Part shown: one piece after another, positions 35,686-45,930 of the stretch
Layout: each line of letters opens with the position of its first letter
Numbering within the stretch: position 1 is the stretch's first letter
Assembly: GCA_964244585.1 (NCBI GenBank)
Contig: CAXTJM010000005.1
Location: forward strand, 124,001-188,000
Length of the DNA: 64,000 bases
Source: LMUY01 sp964244585
GTDB lineage: Bacteria; Pseudomonadota; Alphaproteobacteria; Acetobacterales; Acetobacteraceae
Reading direction: 5' to 3'
Notes under the pieces: model-generated
The model's input: only the letters and a program-made list of their open reading frames with translations
Told to the model about the DNA's origin: nothing
Databases searched by the model: none
Position numbers and translations under genes: made by a program

Positions 35686-36702
35686 CTAAGCCGCGAGGCG
35701 CCGGATGACCGCGTCCGTGAAGGCCTTGGTGTTCGCCGAGCCGCCGAGGTCGCCGGTGCGGATGCCATCCTGGTTCAGCACTGCCGACACCGCCGCCTCC
35801 AGGCGCTGCTTCTCCTGCACCAGGCCGACATGCTCCAGCATCAGGGCCGCCGCCAGCAGCAGGGAGGTGGGGTTGGCGATCCCCTTGCCGGCAATGTCCG
35901 GCGCCGAGCCGTGCACGGCCTCGAAGATCGCGGCGGAGGTGCCGATATTGGCGCCCGGCGCCATGCCGAGGCCGCCGACCAGCCCGGCCGCCTCGTCCGA
36001 CAGGATGTCGCCGAACAGGTTGGTGGTGACGATCACGTCGAACTGCCACGGGTTGAGCACGAGCTGCATGGCGCAGGCATCCACGATGCGGTCGTCCAGC
36101 ACCACGCGGCCTTCGTATTCCTTGGCCATGGTGCGCGCCTCTTCCAGGAAGAGCCCGGTCAAGGCCTTCAGCACGTTGGCCTTGTGCACGGCCGTCACCT
36201 TCTTGCGCCCGTTCCGCACCGCGTATTCGAAGGCGTAGCGCAGGATCCGCTGCGCCCCGGCGCGCGTGTTGACGCCGGACGAGATGGCCACGCCGTGATT
36301 GTCGTCGCCGACCGGGATGTAGTGCTCGAAGGCGACGTAGAAGCCCTCCAGATTCTCGCGCACGATGACCATGTCGATGTCGTCGTAGCGGCCGCCGGGG
36401 ATCAATGTGCGCGCCGGGCGGACATTGGCGTAAAGGTGGAATTCCTCCCGCAGCCGCACGTTGACGGAGCGGAACCCGCCCCCCACGGGGGTGGTCAGCG
36501 GGCCTTTCAGCGCCAGGCGGGTACGGCGGATGCTGTCCAGCGTGGCCGGCGGCAACGGGTCGCCGGCAATGGCTACCGCCTCCATGCCACCGGGCTGCCG
36601 GTCCCAGGCGAAGGGAGCGCCGAGCGCGTCCAGCACCCTCACCGTGGCGTCCACAACCTCCGGCCCAATGCCGTCGCCCGCAATCAAGGTTGCCTCGATC
36701 AT
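35686..36702 (-). CDS. Isocitrate/isopropylmalate dehydrogenase family, NAD-isocitrate type
   Basis: A 338-residue beta-decarboxylating dehydrogenase. It begins TLIAGDGIGPEVVDATVRVL, has the isocitrate-type substrate loop SVNVRLREEFHLYANVRP (Ser-x-Asn-x2-Leu-Arg), DMVIVRENLEGFY with the catalytic Tyr, the Lys in VTAVHKANVLK, metal Asp residues in NLFGDILSDEAAGL, and the cofactor segment VHGSAPDIAGKGIANP. The short length and loop favour the NAD-dependent isocitrate dehydrogenase (also called the homo-isocitrate/tartrate group) over leuB. ATG at 36702. Divergent from zwf across 141 bases. Confidence 0.85.
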   Translation of the reverse strand: MIEATLIAGDGIGPEVVDATVRVLDALGAPFAWDRQPGGMEAVAIAGDPLPPATLDSIRRTRLALKGPLTTPVGGGFRSVNVRLREEFHLYANVRPARTLIPGGRYDDIDMVIVRENLEGFYVAFEHYIPVGDDNHGVAISSGVNTRAGAQRILRYAFEYAVRNGRKKVTAVHKANVLKALTGLFLEEARTMAKEYEGRVVLDDRIVDACAMQLVLNPWQFDVIVTTNLFGDILSDEAAGLVGGLGMAPGANIGTSAAIFEAVHGSAPDIAGKGIANPTSLLLAAALMLEHVGLVQEKQRLEAAVSAVLNQDGIRTGDLGGSANTKAFTDAVIRRLAA

Positions 36703-36843
36703 CCGACCCGTCCCGTGCCGCTGTGCAAATGCAGCATAGAGCGTTCGGCAGCGCCGCCAAATCCGCCGGGCGGCCGGGGGAATGGATGGACGACGCGCCG
36801 TGTTGCCCGCACATTGCGGCATAGCAGAGCAAAGGCGTTCACA

Positions 36844-38319
<1,476 letters not shown>

Positions 38320-38326
38320 ACCGCGG

Positions 38327-39226
38327 CTACGTCGAAACGCCCCCTGCAAGGGAGCGGATCGCCGCAACGACGGCGTCGGGGGCTTCCTGCGGCAGGTTGT
38401 GGCCGGTCCCGGGCAGCACCCGGCGCTCGTAGCCGCCGGTGAAATGCTTCGCCGCCCCTGCCGATCGCCCCGGCGGGGAAACACCGTCATCGGCGCCGTG
38501 CAGCACGATGGTCGGCACGGTGATGGGGGGCTGCGCCGCCAACCGGTGTTCCACCGCCAGTGCCGCCGGGTCGCCGGGCACGAGCCCGAAGCGGTGGCGG
38601 TAGGAGTGGATCACGACCGGGACGAAATCCGGGTTGTCGAACGCCTCGGCACTGCGGGCGAAGCTCGCCTCGTCGAAGCGCCACGTCGGCGACCAAAGCT
38701 GCCACAGCAGCCGGCACACCGCCCGGCGGTCGGCGACCAACCCGGCCTGGCCGCGGTCGCTGTGGAAGTAGTACTGATACCAAAGCCGATGCTCGTCGTC
38801 AGGCGGAGCAGGCTTCGCCGCAGCCGCTATGTCCTGGATGTTGTAGCCGCCGCAGCTGACGAGGCCGCGCACCCGCTCCGGCCAGAGCGCGGCGACGACG
38901 CAGGCCGCGCGGCCGCCCCAATCATACCCCGCCAACATCGCCTGCGGCAGCGCGAGCGCATCCATCAGCGCCAGCAGATCGGTTCCGAGAACCGCCTGTT
39001 CGCCGGACCGCACCGTGTCTGGCGACCGGAACCTGGTGGCGCCATAGCCGCGGAGGAACGGGACGATGACACGGTAGCCCGCCGAGACCAGGGATGGAAC
39101 GACCCCATCATAGGCCCGCACGTCGTATGGGAAGCCATGCAGCAGCACGACCGGCATCCCGGTCGATGAGCCGGACTCCTCATAGGATATATCCAGCACA
39201 CCGGCAGCTACGGATTGGCTGAGCAT
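38327..39226 (-). CDS. Alpha/beta-fold hydrolase, epoxide hydrolase/dehalogenase type
   Basis: A 299-residue soluble hydrolase. The oxyanion motif is VVLLHGFPYDVRAYD (about 27-41), and the nucleophile elbow is GYDWGG (Asp near residue 105) instead of the serine of esterases, which points to the epoxide hydrolase or haloalkane dehalogenase branch. The acid and base follow as VLHGADDGVSP and LPGTGHNLPQEAP. Cys and Trp residues in the cap domain are present but the substrate cannot be told. It starts ATG at 39226 and converges on zwf with a 7-base gap. Confidence 0.85.
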   Translation of the reverse strand: MLSQSVAAGVLDISYEESGSSTGMPVVLLHGFPYDVRAYDGVVPSLVSAGYRVIVPFLRGYGATRFRSPDTVRSGEQAVLGTDLLALMDALALPQAMLAGYDWGGRAACVVAALWPERVRGLVSCGGYNIQDIAAAAKPAPPDDEHRLWYQYYFHSDRGQAGLVADRRAVCRLLWQLWSPTWRFDEASFARSAEAFDNPDFVPVVIHSYRHRFGLVPGDPAALAVEHRLAAQPPITVPTIVLHGADDGVSPPGRSAGAAKHFTGGYERRVLPGTGHNLPQEAPDAVVAAIRSLAGGVST

Positions 39227-39331
39227 AACATTACCTTATGCCAGTTCGGTGACAAAGAATTTGAAGCCATCACGTCCATGTGATCTACCGGGTCTGGAAG
39301 AAGTCCGTCTCCGTCGCTGGGTGGCTGCTCG

Positions 39332-39661
39332 ATGTCCGATGATCGTCCTGCATCAACTGCCGAAATCTTCGCCTTCCGGTACCCGGATAACCGGTTCACG
39401 ACCGCCGACCGTATGGCGCTGGCTCGCCTGGAGGCTCGAAACCATAGCCTTCGCCTCGCGATCCACAAGCGGCGGCACGATGATCCGCCTGAGATCGGCG
39501 AGTTTGCAAGCATCTACGCCGCCGATGACCGCTGGGCGACCTGGGGCGCGGTACGCCAAGGCCGGGCGATCAGCGTCTGGCGCGCCCGTGACGGGCGCGA
39601 CATCGGCCGCTTCGCCACGATGAGCGAAGCGCTGGAGGCCGTTACGGGGCAGACACCGTAG
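39332..39661 (+). CDS. Hypothetical protein, 109 residues
   Basis: A soluble, basic protein beginning MSDDRPASTAEIFAFRYPDNRFT, with an Arg/Ala-rich helix (ADRMALARLEARNHSLRLAI) and a C-terminal half that looks like a small beta domain (WATWGAVRQGRAISVWRARDG). I do not recognise a family. The last 20 bases overlap the end of the convergent alpha-E gene. Codon use resembles the neighbours. No ribosome site is obvious, so it is a moderate call. Confidence 0.5.
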   Translation: MSDDRPASTAEIFAFRYPDNRFTTADRMALARLEARNHSLRLAIHKRRHDDPPEIGEFASIYAADDRWATWGAVRQGRAISVWRARDGRDIGRFATMSEALEAVTGQTP

Positions 39662-40679
39662 CGCTGAACTGTCCGGCATTGGACTGCACGCGGCTGCCAG
39701 ACAGCTCGGGTTTGTGCGGTTCCGGTCGCCAGTCGCGGAAGAATGCGAAGCCGATCTCGCCCGCCAACAGGATCAGGTCACGCTGCAGGGCGTCCAGGAA
39801 ATCGTGCAAGCCGTCCGTGATGAGCTGGCTGGCGGAATTCGACGCCAACGCGGCCCGCACCTCCTCGATCCGCTCCAGCGCGGCCACGGTGCCGCGCAGA
39901 TTGTAGCGGCTGCGCAACTGCATCAGGTGCCATTCGACCTGGCTGACGCAGAGTGAGACGCTGCGCGGGAAAGAGCGGTCCGAGAGCAGGAACGTCACGA
40001 CGTCCGCCGGTTCGAACCCGGCCGGGGCGACCCGGCGGAAGGCATGGTACCCGGCAGCGGCCCGCAGCATGCCGCCCCATTGCGTCAAGTCAGCCAGGCG
40101 CCGCTCCTCCCCGCTCTGCACGTGCAGGAGGTGGTATTTGATGTCCAGCAGCCGGGTGGTCTGGTCGGCCCGCTCGATCAGCCGGCCAAGCATGTAGAAA
40201 TTCCATCCTTGGTCGCGGAAGAACGTGCCCTCGGTAATGCCGGTATGCGCCTGGACACCCTCCTTCAGGCGGGCGCAGAGCCGGGTGAGGTGATCGCCGG
40301 TCAACTGGTCCGCCTCGATCGCCAGCACGTCGCGATGGAACACGTTCATCTGCATCCACATCTCGGTGCTGATGAGCGGGCGCAGCGTGCGCGCATTGGT
40401 CCGTGCCGCCTCGATCGAGGCAGGGACCGAAGTGTGGTTCGTGCGGTCCAGCAGGTAGAAGCGCTTGATCCCCTCCGGATCCAGCGTCCCGCCGGCCTCG
40501 CGGTAGCGTGCCCCGTCGGCGTTGATCCGGAGCAAGGCGCTCCACGCCTCGTCCTCCCGCCCCGGGCTTTCGAACGTCTGCGTCACGTCGAGCAGGCGGG
40601 CGAGGTTCTCCACCCGCTCCACGTAGCGGGCCATCCAGAACAGGCCCTCGGCATAGCGGGCAAGCAGGACGCCGCTCAT
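39642..40679 (-). CDS. Alpha-E domain protein (DUF403)
   Basis: A 345-residue helical protein opening with LLARYAEGLFWMARYVERVENLARLLDV, the hallmark of alpha-E proteins, with WMQMNVFHRDVLAIE and NFYMLGRLIERADQTTRLLD internally. Members are regularly encoded beside circularly permuted ATP-grasp proteins, transglutaminase-like proteases and proteasome-like hydrolases, in a proposed peptide-synthesis or protein-tagging system. Here the start overlaps the ATP-grasp stop by 4 bases (40676-40679), but the transglutaminase and protease members are missing nearby. Confidence 0.9.
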   Translation of the reverse strand: MSGVLLARYAEGLFWMARYVERVENLARLLDVTQTFESPGREDEAWSALLRINADGARYREAGGTLDPEGIKRFYLLDRTNHTSVPASIEAARTNARTLRPLISTEMWMQMNVFHRDVLAIEADQLTGDHLTRLCARLKEGVQAHTGITEGTFFRDQGWNFYMLGRLIERADQTTRLLDIKYHLLHVQSGEERRLADLTQWGGMLRAAAGYHAFRRVAPAGFEPADVVTFLLSDRSFPRSVSLCVSQVEWHLMQLRSRYNLRGTVAALERIEEVRAALASNSASQLITDGLHDFLDALQRDLILLAGEIGFAFFRDWRPEPHKPELSGSRVQSNAGQFSATVSAP

Positions 40680-42133
40680 GGTTCGGCGAGCACCCAGGTG
40701 TCCTTCGAACCGCCGCCCTGGGATGAGTTCACGATCAGGCTGCCCTCTTTCATCGCGACGCGCGACAGGCCGCCGGGCAGCACCCATGTGTCGCGCCCGG
40801 TGATGGCGAAGGGCCGGAGATCGAGGTGGCGTGGGCGCAGCCCGCCCGGCGTCAGCGTCGGGGCGACCGACAGGTCGATCAGCGGCTGGCTGATCCAATT
40901 CGACGGATCTGCCACCAAGGCCGCCCGCGCGGCTTCCAACTCGGCCGCGCTTGACCGTGGGCCGATCGTGATGCCGTACCCGCCCGATTCGCCGACCGGC
41001 TTGACCACCAGCTTTTCGAGGTTCGCGAGGGTGAAGGCCAGTCCCTCGGCTTCCCCGCAGATATGGGTCTCGACGTTCGGCAGGATTGCGTCTTCCCCCA
41101 GGTAGAAGCGGATGATGCGCGGCATGTACGCGTAGACCGCCTTGTCGTCCGCGACCCCGGTGCCGACCGCGTTCGCCAACGTCACGTTGCCGGCCCGCCA
41201 CGCGCCGATCAACCCGGGCACGCCGAGCATGCTGTCGGCGCGGAACACCGTAGGGTCCAGGAACTCGTCGCTGATGCGGCGGTAGATGGTGTGCACGGGC
41301 CGCAGGCCATTGGTGGTGCGCATGAAGACGCGCTCCGCCTCGACGAGCAGGTCGGCCCCCTCCACCAGGGGGACCCCCATCTCGCGCGCCAGGAAGACAT
41401 GCTCGAAATAGGCCGAATTGTAGATGCCGGGCGACAGCAGCACGATCTGCGGATCGGCCACGCTTTCGGGTGCGATCTCTCCCATGGCGGCACGCAGCCG
41501 GCGCCCGTAATCGTCGACCGGGTGCAGCAGCATCCCGGCCATGAGGTCGGGAAAGGTGCGGCGCATCAGATGCCGGTTCTCCACCACGTAGGAGACCCCG
41601 GATGGCGTGCGGGCATTGTCCTCCAACACACAGAACATGCCCTGCCGGTCCCGCACGATGTCGATGCCGCAGATATGGACATAGGTGCCGAAGCGGATCG
41701 GAAAGCCTTCCATCTCCGGCCGGTAGTTGGGGTTGCCCAGCACCAGCGCGGCTGGGATCACGCCTTCGCGCAGGATGCGGCGGTCGTGGTAGATGTCGTG
41801 CAGGAAGCTGTTCAAGGCCCGCACGCGCTGCTTGACCCCGGCCTCGATGTGCTTCCATTCCGATGAAGTTATGATCCGCGGCAGGCAGTCGAACGGCAGG
41901 ATGCGGTCGATCGCCTCCGCCTCGGAATACACCGTGAAGGTGATGCCGAGGTTGATGAGATCGTGTTCCGCCCCGGCGGCGCGGGCGCGCAGGATCTCCA
42001 AGCCGATGGCAGAGACACGGTCGCGGACGCGGCCGATCGCTCCGCCATCTCCGTCCCGCGCGGTCAGCTCACAGAAATAGCCGTTCGCGTCGTAGCTGGC
42101 GAACGGGTCGGGCGAACGTGTCATGATGGTCAT
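40676..42133 (-). CDS. Circularly permuted ATP-grasp type 2 protein
   Basis: A 485-residue protein with the features of the circularly permuted ATP-grasp group: ITSSEWKHIEAGVKQRVRALNSFLHDIYHD near the N-terminus (split here as positions about 87-116), GIDIVRDRQGMFCVLEDNARTPSG, and KLVVKPVGESGGYGITIGP, the ATP-binding Lys/glycine loop. The family is thought to ligate amino groups to carboxylates. It is the upstream partner of the alpha-E gene. Two ATGs, 42133 and 42124, are both possible; neither has a strong ribosome site. Confidence 0.9.
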   Translation of the reverse strand: MTIMTRSPDPFASYDANGYFCELTARDGDGGAIGRVRDRVSAIGLEILRARAAGAEHDLINLGITFTVYSEAEAIDRILPFDCLPRIITSSEWKHIEAGVKQRVRALNSFLHDIYHDRRILREGVIPAALVLGNPNYRPEMEGFPIRFGTYVHICGIDIVRDRQGMFCVLEDNARTPSGVSYVVENRHLMRRTFPDLMAGMLLHPVDDYGRRLRAAMGEIAPESVADPQIVLLSPGIYNSAYFEHVFLAREMGVPLVEGADLLVEAERVFMRTTNGLRPVHTIYRRISDEFLDPTVFRADSMLGVPGLIGAWRAGNVTLANAVGTGVADDKAVYAYMPRIIRFYLGEDAILPNVETHICGEAEGLAFTLANLEKLVVKPVGESGGYGITIGPRSSAAELEAARAALVADPSNWISQPLIDLSVAPTLTPGGLRPRHLDLRPFAITGRDTWVLPGGLSRVAMKEGSLIVNSSQGGGSKDTWVLAEP

Positions 42134-42336
42134 GATGGTCGAGCCTGCCAGGCGGCGCAATGCAAACCGCGGGCCGGAGGCGATATGCGGCAGCCCTGCC
42201 ACAACGCCCCGGCATAGCTCACGAACCCGTGAATTTTTATTGCATGTCCGTGCAATAGCCGGTTTAGCTCAGACAGCGGTTCAGATCGACATCGAACAAA
42301 AACGCTTTGAACAATCCCCTGTCGCCGGAGAAAACC

Positions 42337-42861
42337 ATGCGTATCCTGCTCTCAAGCCTGGTGGCAGCCGGGTTGCTGGCAAGCCAGACGGCCTTCGCGC
42401 AAGGCTGCGCCCGGCCCGCCGACAAGACGGCGTTCGATGTCGCCGGGCTCAAGAGCCAGTTGATGGTGACGGCCATCACGTGCGAGGCGACCGAACGCTA
42501 CAACGCGTTCATCCTGCGCTACCGCCCGAACTTGCTCGCCCAGGAAAAAGTGCTGAGCGCGTATTTCAGCCGGAGTTTCGGCAGGCGCGCGCAAGCGGAG
42601 CATGACGACTACATCACCTCGCTCGCCAACAGCCAATCGCAGAACGGCCTGAAGTCGGGCACGGAGTTCTGCAACCAGAACGTCTCGATGTTCGACGAGG
42701 TGATGAAGCTTCATACCACCGGCGAACTGAGCGACTACGCATCTGGCAAGACGGTCGCGCAGCCGATCGCGCTCGTGGCCTGCACCGCGCCGGAGCGGAG
42801 CGGCCATGCAGCGATTCGGCAGGCCAGCGCCGCCGTGCCGGGCAAGACCCGCGTGCGGTAG
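42337..42861 (+). CDS. Secreted hypothetical protein, 174 residues
   Basis: The N-terminus is a clear signal peptide (RILLSSLVAAGLLASQTAFA, cleavage before QGC). The mature part has four cysteines (GCARPAD, ITCEATERYN, FCNQNVSMFDEV, VACTAPE), likely two disulfides, and the helix ERYNAFILRYRPNLLAQEKVLSAYF. I recognise the general style of small periplasmic proteins in Acetobacteraceae but no named family. ATG at 42337 has GGAG six bases upstream; a TTG at 42307 is less likely. It ends at a strong terminator. Confidence 0.75.
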   Translation: MRILLSSLVAAGLLASQTAFAQGCARPADKTAFDVAGLKSQLMVTAITCEATERYNAFILRYRPNLLAQEKVLSAYFSRSFGRRAQAEHDDYITSLANSQSQNGLKSGTEFCNQNVSMFDEVMKLHTTGELSDYASGKTVAQPIALVACTAPERSGHAAIRQASAAVPGKTRVR

Positions 42862-42883
42862 GACCAAGCCTCGGAGGTCAAGG

Positions 42884-42909
42884 AAAAGGCACCCGCGGGT
42901 GCCTTTTTT
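42884..42909. terminator. Bidirectional Rho-independent terminator
   Basis: The perfect palindrome GGCACCCGCGGGTGCC (42888-42903) is flanked by AAAA on the left and TTTTTT on the right (42904-42909). It lies between the convergent genes ending at 42861 and 42932 and can end both transcripts. It is the cleanest intrinsic terminator in the window. Confidence 0.92.
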
Positions 42910-42931
42910 GGTCGCAAACCTGTCCGGATGC

Positions 42932-44047
42932 TCAGTGCAGGATAATCGCGACGCGACGGTTCTGCGGCTCGCGCACGCCCGGCGCGGTCTGCACCAGCGG
43001 ACGCGTATCGCCGAACGCCTGGATATCGATCTGCGTCCTGGGCACGCCGACGCGGACGAGTTCCGCTGCCACCGTTTGCGCCCGCCGTAACGAAAGCCCC
43101 TGGTTGTAGGCTGGGGTGCCGGAGCGGTCGGCATTGCCCTGCACTTCGATGCGCGTCGTCTGCACGTGCGTGCTGGCCTGCGCCGCTTCGGCCACGATCT
43201 GCCGGGCACGGTCGGTCAGGTCGGAACGGTCCCAATCGAAGAACACGAGGTAGGTTCGCGCCGGGGTGACCGGTGGTTGCGGCGCGGCCTGCGGTGCCGG
43301 TGCGGCAGGTGGCGCGGTGTCGAAGGCATACCGCACGCCCAGCAGCAGGCTGTGGTTATAGTCGCTGTTCAGGTTGAAATTGCCCCGGCCGGCATGCACC
43401 GGACCATTTCCGGCCTGCACCGCGACGTTGTCGCTGGCATGGAACGATGGCGCATCGAGCACGCCGTAGAAACGGTATTCGGCGGTGAGCGACAGCCCCG
43501 GCACGGCGGCGAGCGGAAAGGCCAGGCCGAAGATGCCCTGGTAGGCGAAGTTGGTCGACCAGCCATTGGCGGCCAGCCTGACCGGGCCTGGCACGCCGTA
43601 CGAGTGGACCGCGTCGAGGTGGCTGTCCGCCAGCCCGGCGCCGAGGCCAAAATATGGATACAGCCAGTTGAAGCCGATATCGAGGTCGAACAAGGCATTG
43701 ACCATGCCGCCGAAGGCATACTGGTCGCCACCGGAGGCAGTGGGGCCGACCGCCGCGGTGAACCCGTTGATCTGCCTGACCCGGTCATGCCGGACGTCAC
43801 CCTCGACCTCCAGCCGAAGACCGTTGCCGAACCCCCAGCCGATGCTTCCCACCCCGGCGCCGCCGATATCCGTGGCGAGGTCCTTGGCACGCAGGCCCAG
43901 GCCCGGCGAGGCGAGGACACGCTCCTGCTGGAGGTAGTTTCCGCCCGCGCCGGCGCCGATGTAGAGGCCCTGGATAGGCTGCGCGAGCACGACGCTCGGA
44001 GCGGCGAGGATCGTCGCTGTCAGCAGCACGCTACGGAGGCAGACCAT
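42932..44047 (-). CDS. OmpA-family outer-membrane protein (first of tandem pair)
   Basis: A 371-residue exported porin-like protein. Signal peptide VCLRSVLLTATILAAPSVVLA is followed by a beta-barrel beginning GLYIGAGAGGNYLQQ, with strands such as GLSLTAEYRFYG and SLLLGVRYAF, then a Pro/Ala linker. The OmpA-C peptidoglycan-binding domain carries FFDWDRSDLTDRARQIV and VQGNADRSGTPAYNQGLSLRRAQ. ATG at 44047 is preferred because AGGAGA lies six bases upstream; a GTG at 44053 is in phase. Its C-terminal domain is nearly identical to the neighbour at 44244-45371. Confidence 0.9.
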   Translation of the reverse strand: MVCLRSVLLTATILAAPSVVLAQPIQGLYIGAGAGGNYLQQERVLASPGLGLRAKDLATDIGGAGVGSIGWGFGNGLRLEVEGDVRHDRVRQINGFTAAVGPTASGGDQYAFGGMVNALFDLDIGFNWLYPYFGLGAGLADSHLDAVHSYGVPGPVRLAANGWSTNFAYQGIFGLAFPLAAVPGLSLTAEYRFYGVLDAPSFHASDNVAVQAGNGPVHAGRGNFNLNSDYNHSLLLGVRYAFDTAPPAAPAPQAAPQPPVTPARTYLVFFDWDRSDLTDRARQIVAEAAQASTHVQTTRIEVQGNADRSGTPAYNQGLSLRRAQTVAAELVRVGVPRTQIDIQAFGDTRPLVQTAPGVREPQNRRVAIILH

Positions 44048-44154
44048 AGACACTCTCCTAGGACGACATCGGTCCGATCGGGATCGGCGGACCGACGAAG
44101 AAGCTTACGCAAGACCAGCCATGACAGCCGCCTCACGTCCAGGCCGAAAGACAA

Positions 44155-44183
44155 GAAGCCGGCCAGATGACTGGACCGGCTTC
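44155..44183 (-). terminator. Hairpin terminator after the second OmpA gene
   Basis: GAAGCCGGCCAG (44155-44166) pairs with CTGGACCGGCTTC (44171-44183) across ATGA, with one bulged base. Read on the minus strand it is followed by TTGTCTTTC, a weak T-rich tail. Position: 60 bases beyond the stop of the gene at 44244-45371 and before the start of the next OmpA gene, so the two porins may be separately transcribed. Confidence 0.6.
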
Positions 44184-44243
44184 CCGTGGTGGACCTCAAG
44201 ATGGAGCTCTCTAGCACTCCATCGCGAGGGAGGGCTCAGTCGA

Positions 44244-45371
44244 TCAGCGCAGGATGATCGCGACGCGGCGGTTCTGCGGCTCCCGCACGCCCGGCGCGGT
44301 CGGGACCAGCGGACGCGTGTCACCGAAGGCCTGGATGTCGATGGCGGCGCGGGGCACGCCGTCACGCACCAGCTCGGCGGCAACGGTCTGCGCACGACGC
44401 AGCGACAGGCGCTGGTTGTAGGCCGGCGTGCCGGAGCGGTCGGCGTTGCCCTGCACTTCGATCCGCGTGTACTGCACGCGGGTGCTGGCCTGGGCCGCCT
44501 CGGAGACGATCTGCCGGGCGCGGTCGGTCAGGTCGGCACGATCCCAATCGAAGAACACCAGGTAGGTGCGGGCCGGCTGCTGTGCCGGCACCGGAGCCGG
44601 CGCAACGACCGGGGCAGGGGTCGGCGTGTTGAAGGCGTAGCGAACGCCCAGCAGGAAGCTGTGGTTGAAGTCGTCGGTGGCGAACTTCTGCTTCGTGCCG
44701 ATCGCAACGCGCGGGGCGAAGTATTGGTCCTTGTAGGACCGCCCGCCGATCTCGCTCAGGAAGCGGTATTCCGCCGTGAACGCCAGGCCCGGCACGTAGT
44801 CGTAAACCGGGAAGGAGAAGCCGACGATGCCCTGCACGCCCAGATTGTCGTTCTGGCCCGTGCTGCGCAGGTATTGCGTCACGACGCCGTTGGTCGCCTC
44901 GGCGATGTGGCCGTTGTTGAACTGGTTGTGGACGTAGCCCACGCCGGCGCCGACATACGGGAAGATCGGTGAGTTGAACCCGAACGAGTTGAGCGGGATG
45001 TCATACAAGGCGTTCGCGAACACGCCTTCCTTGTATTCGTCGCCGCCGGCCGACGTCTGACGGCCGCCACCCGCGCCGCCATTGGCCAGCCGGTTGATCT
45101 TGTTGTCGTAGAACGCGCCCTGCAACTCGAAGCGCAGGCCGTTGCCGAGGCCGTAGCCGACGCTGCCGACCACGACGGGACCGGCGTTGAACTTGTAGTC
45201 GCTGCCATGGCCCAGATTGGCCGGCCCATTCGAGATGCGCTTGACGGTCTCGTTCTGCAGGATGTTCCCACCGGCGCCAGCGCCGATATAGAGCCCATCG
45301 ACGGGCTGGGCGTGTACCGCGACCGGCAAGGCCAAAACGGTGGCTGCCAGAAGCGCATTGCGGAGCTTCAT
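44244..45371 (-). CDS. OmpA-family outer-membrane protein (second of tandem pair)
   Basis: A 375-residue paralogue of the porin at 42932-44047: signal RNALLAATVLALPVAVHAQ, barrel opening GLYIGAGAGGNILQNE, Pro/Ala linker and OmpA-C domain with FFDWDRADLTDRARQIV and NADRSGTPAYNQRLSLRRAQ. The last 105 residues differ from the paralogue at only about a dozen positions, while the barrels differ strongly, which indicates tandem duplication and barrel divergence. ATG at 45371 has a strong GAGGAGAGAAAGA leader. The 207 bases upstream hold the promoter region. Confidence 0.9.
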   Translation of the reverse strand: MKLRNALLAATVLALPVAVHAQPVDGLYIGAGAGGNILQNETVKRISNGPANLGHGSDYKFNAGPVVVGSVGYGLGNGLRFELQGAFYDNKINRLANGGAGGGRQTSAGGDEYKEGVFANALYDIPLNSFGFNSPIFPYVGAGVGYVHNQFNNGHIAEATNGVVTQYLRSTGQNDNLGVQGIVGFSFPVYDYVPGLAFTAEYRFLSEIGGRSYKDQYFAPRVAIGTKQKFATDDFNHSFLLGVRYAFNTPTPAPVVAPAPVPAQQPARTYLVFFDWDRADLTDRARQIVSEAAQASTRVQYTRIEVQGNADRSGTPAYNQRLSLRRAQTVAAELVRDGVPRAAIDIQAFGDTRPLVPTAPGVREPQNRRVAIILR

Positions 45372-45578
45372 TCTTTCTCTCCTCATAACAAATCTGCGCT
45401 CGACACGCAGCCAGGCTGCCTGATGGGTCGGGACTCGTCCCCTGGGCTCTCGGTAAACGCACAATACCACTGGATCGCGGCAGCGGGAGGGGGAGTGTGG
45501 CTGTTTCCCCGCCCATGTGGCTTTCACGCCACAGAGACCGACGCAATCAAGCAACAGTGATCGCTGCCCACGCAACCG

Positions 45579-45917
45579 TTACTGAATGATCTTCCCACTG
45601 AAGGGCGGGAGGTAGTCCGGCGCCTCGAATTCTACGACCCAGAGGTCGGGGTCGAAGCGGACCTGGCGCGCCACGTAGCTATCCGCGGTCTCGTCATCCA
45701 CCGGTTGCGCACCGGTGCCGCGCAGCCACGCAGCCTCTCCTTCGCCGGCCCGCACCTGCGAGAGGACGACGAGGCCCTGCCTGCCGCGCAGGACGACCAG
45801 GATGCCCCCCGCATCGGCGTCGCCGCTGCGGATCACCATGCCGGGCCGGGCGGCGGATTCGCCCAGGCGCAGGGCCATCTGCACCCAAAGCTTTGCCTTG
45901 ACCCGCGGCTCCGACAT
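45579..45917 (-). CDS. DUF1491 family protein
   Basis: A 112-residue soluble protein with the typical layout of this alphaproteobacterial family: VKAKLWVQMALRLGES at the start, RSGDADAGGILVVLRG in the middle, and GEAAWLRGTG and DPDLWVVEFEAP near the end. No biochemical function is established. It starts 13 bases after the stop of the quinone oxidoreductase gene and probably shares its transcript. Confidence 0.85.
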   Translation of the reverse strand: MSEPRVKAKLWVQMALRLGESAARPGMVIRSGDADAGGILVVLRGRQGLVVLSQVRAGEGEAAWLRGTGAQPVDDETADSYVARQVRFDPDLWVVEFEAPDYLPPFSGKIIQ

Positions 45918-45930
45918 CCCGCAGCCCCGC

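Noticed and set aside
35830..36843. Upstream extension of zwf by about 340 residues
   Set aside because: It runs antisense through isocitrate dehydrogenase and lacks homology; ATG at 36844 gives the normal enzyme length.
42884..42909. Possible small-RNA or attachment site at the strong palindrome
   Set aside because: The A-run, GC palindrome and T-run between convergent genes are fully explained by a bidirectional terminator.
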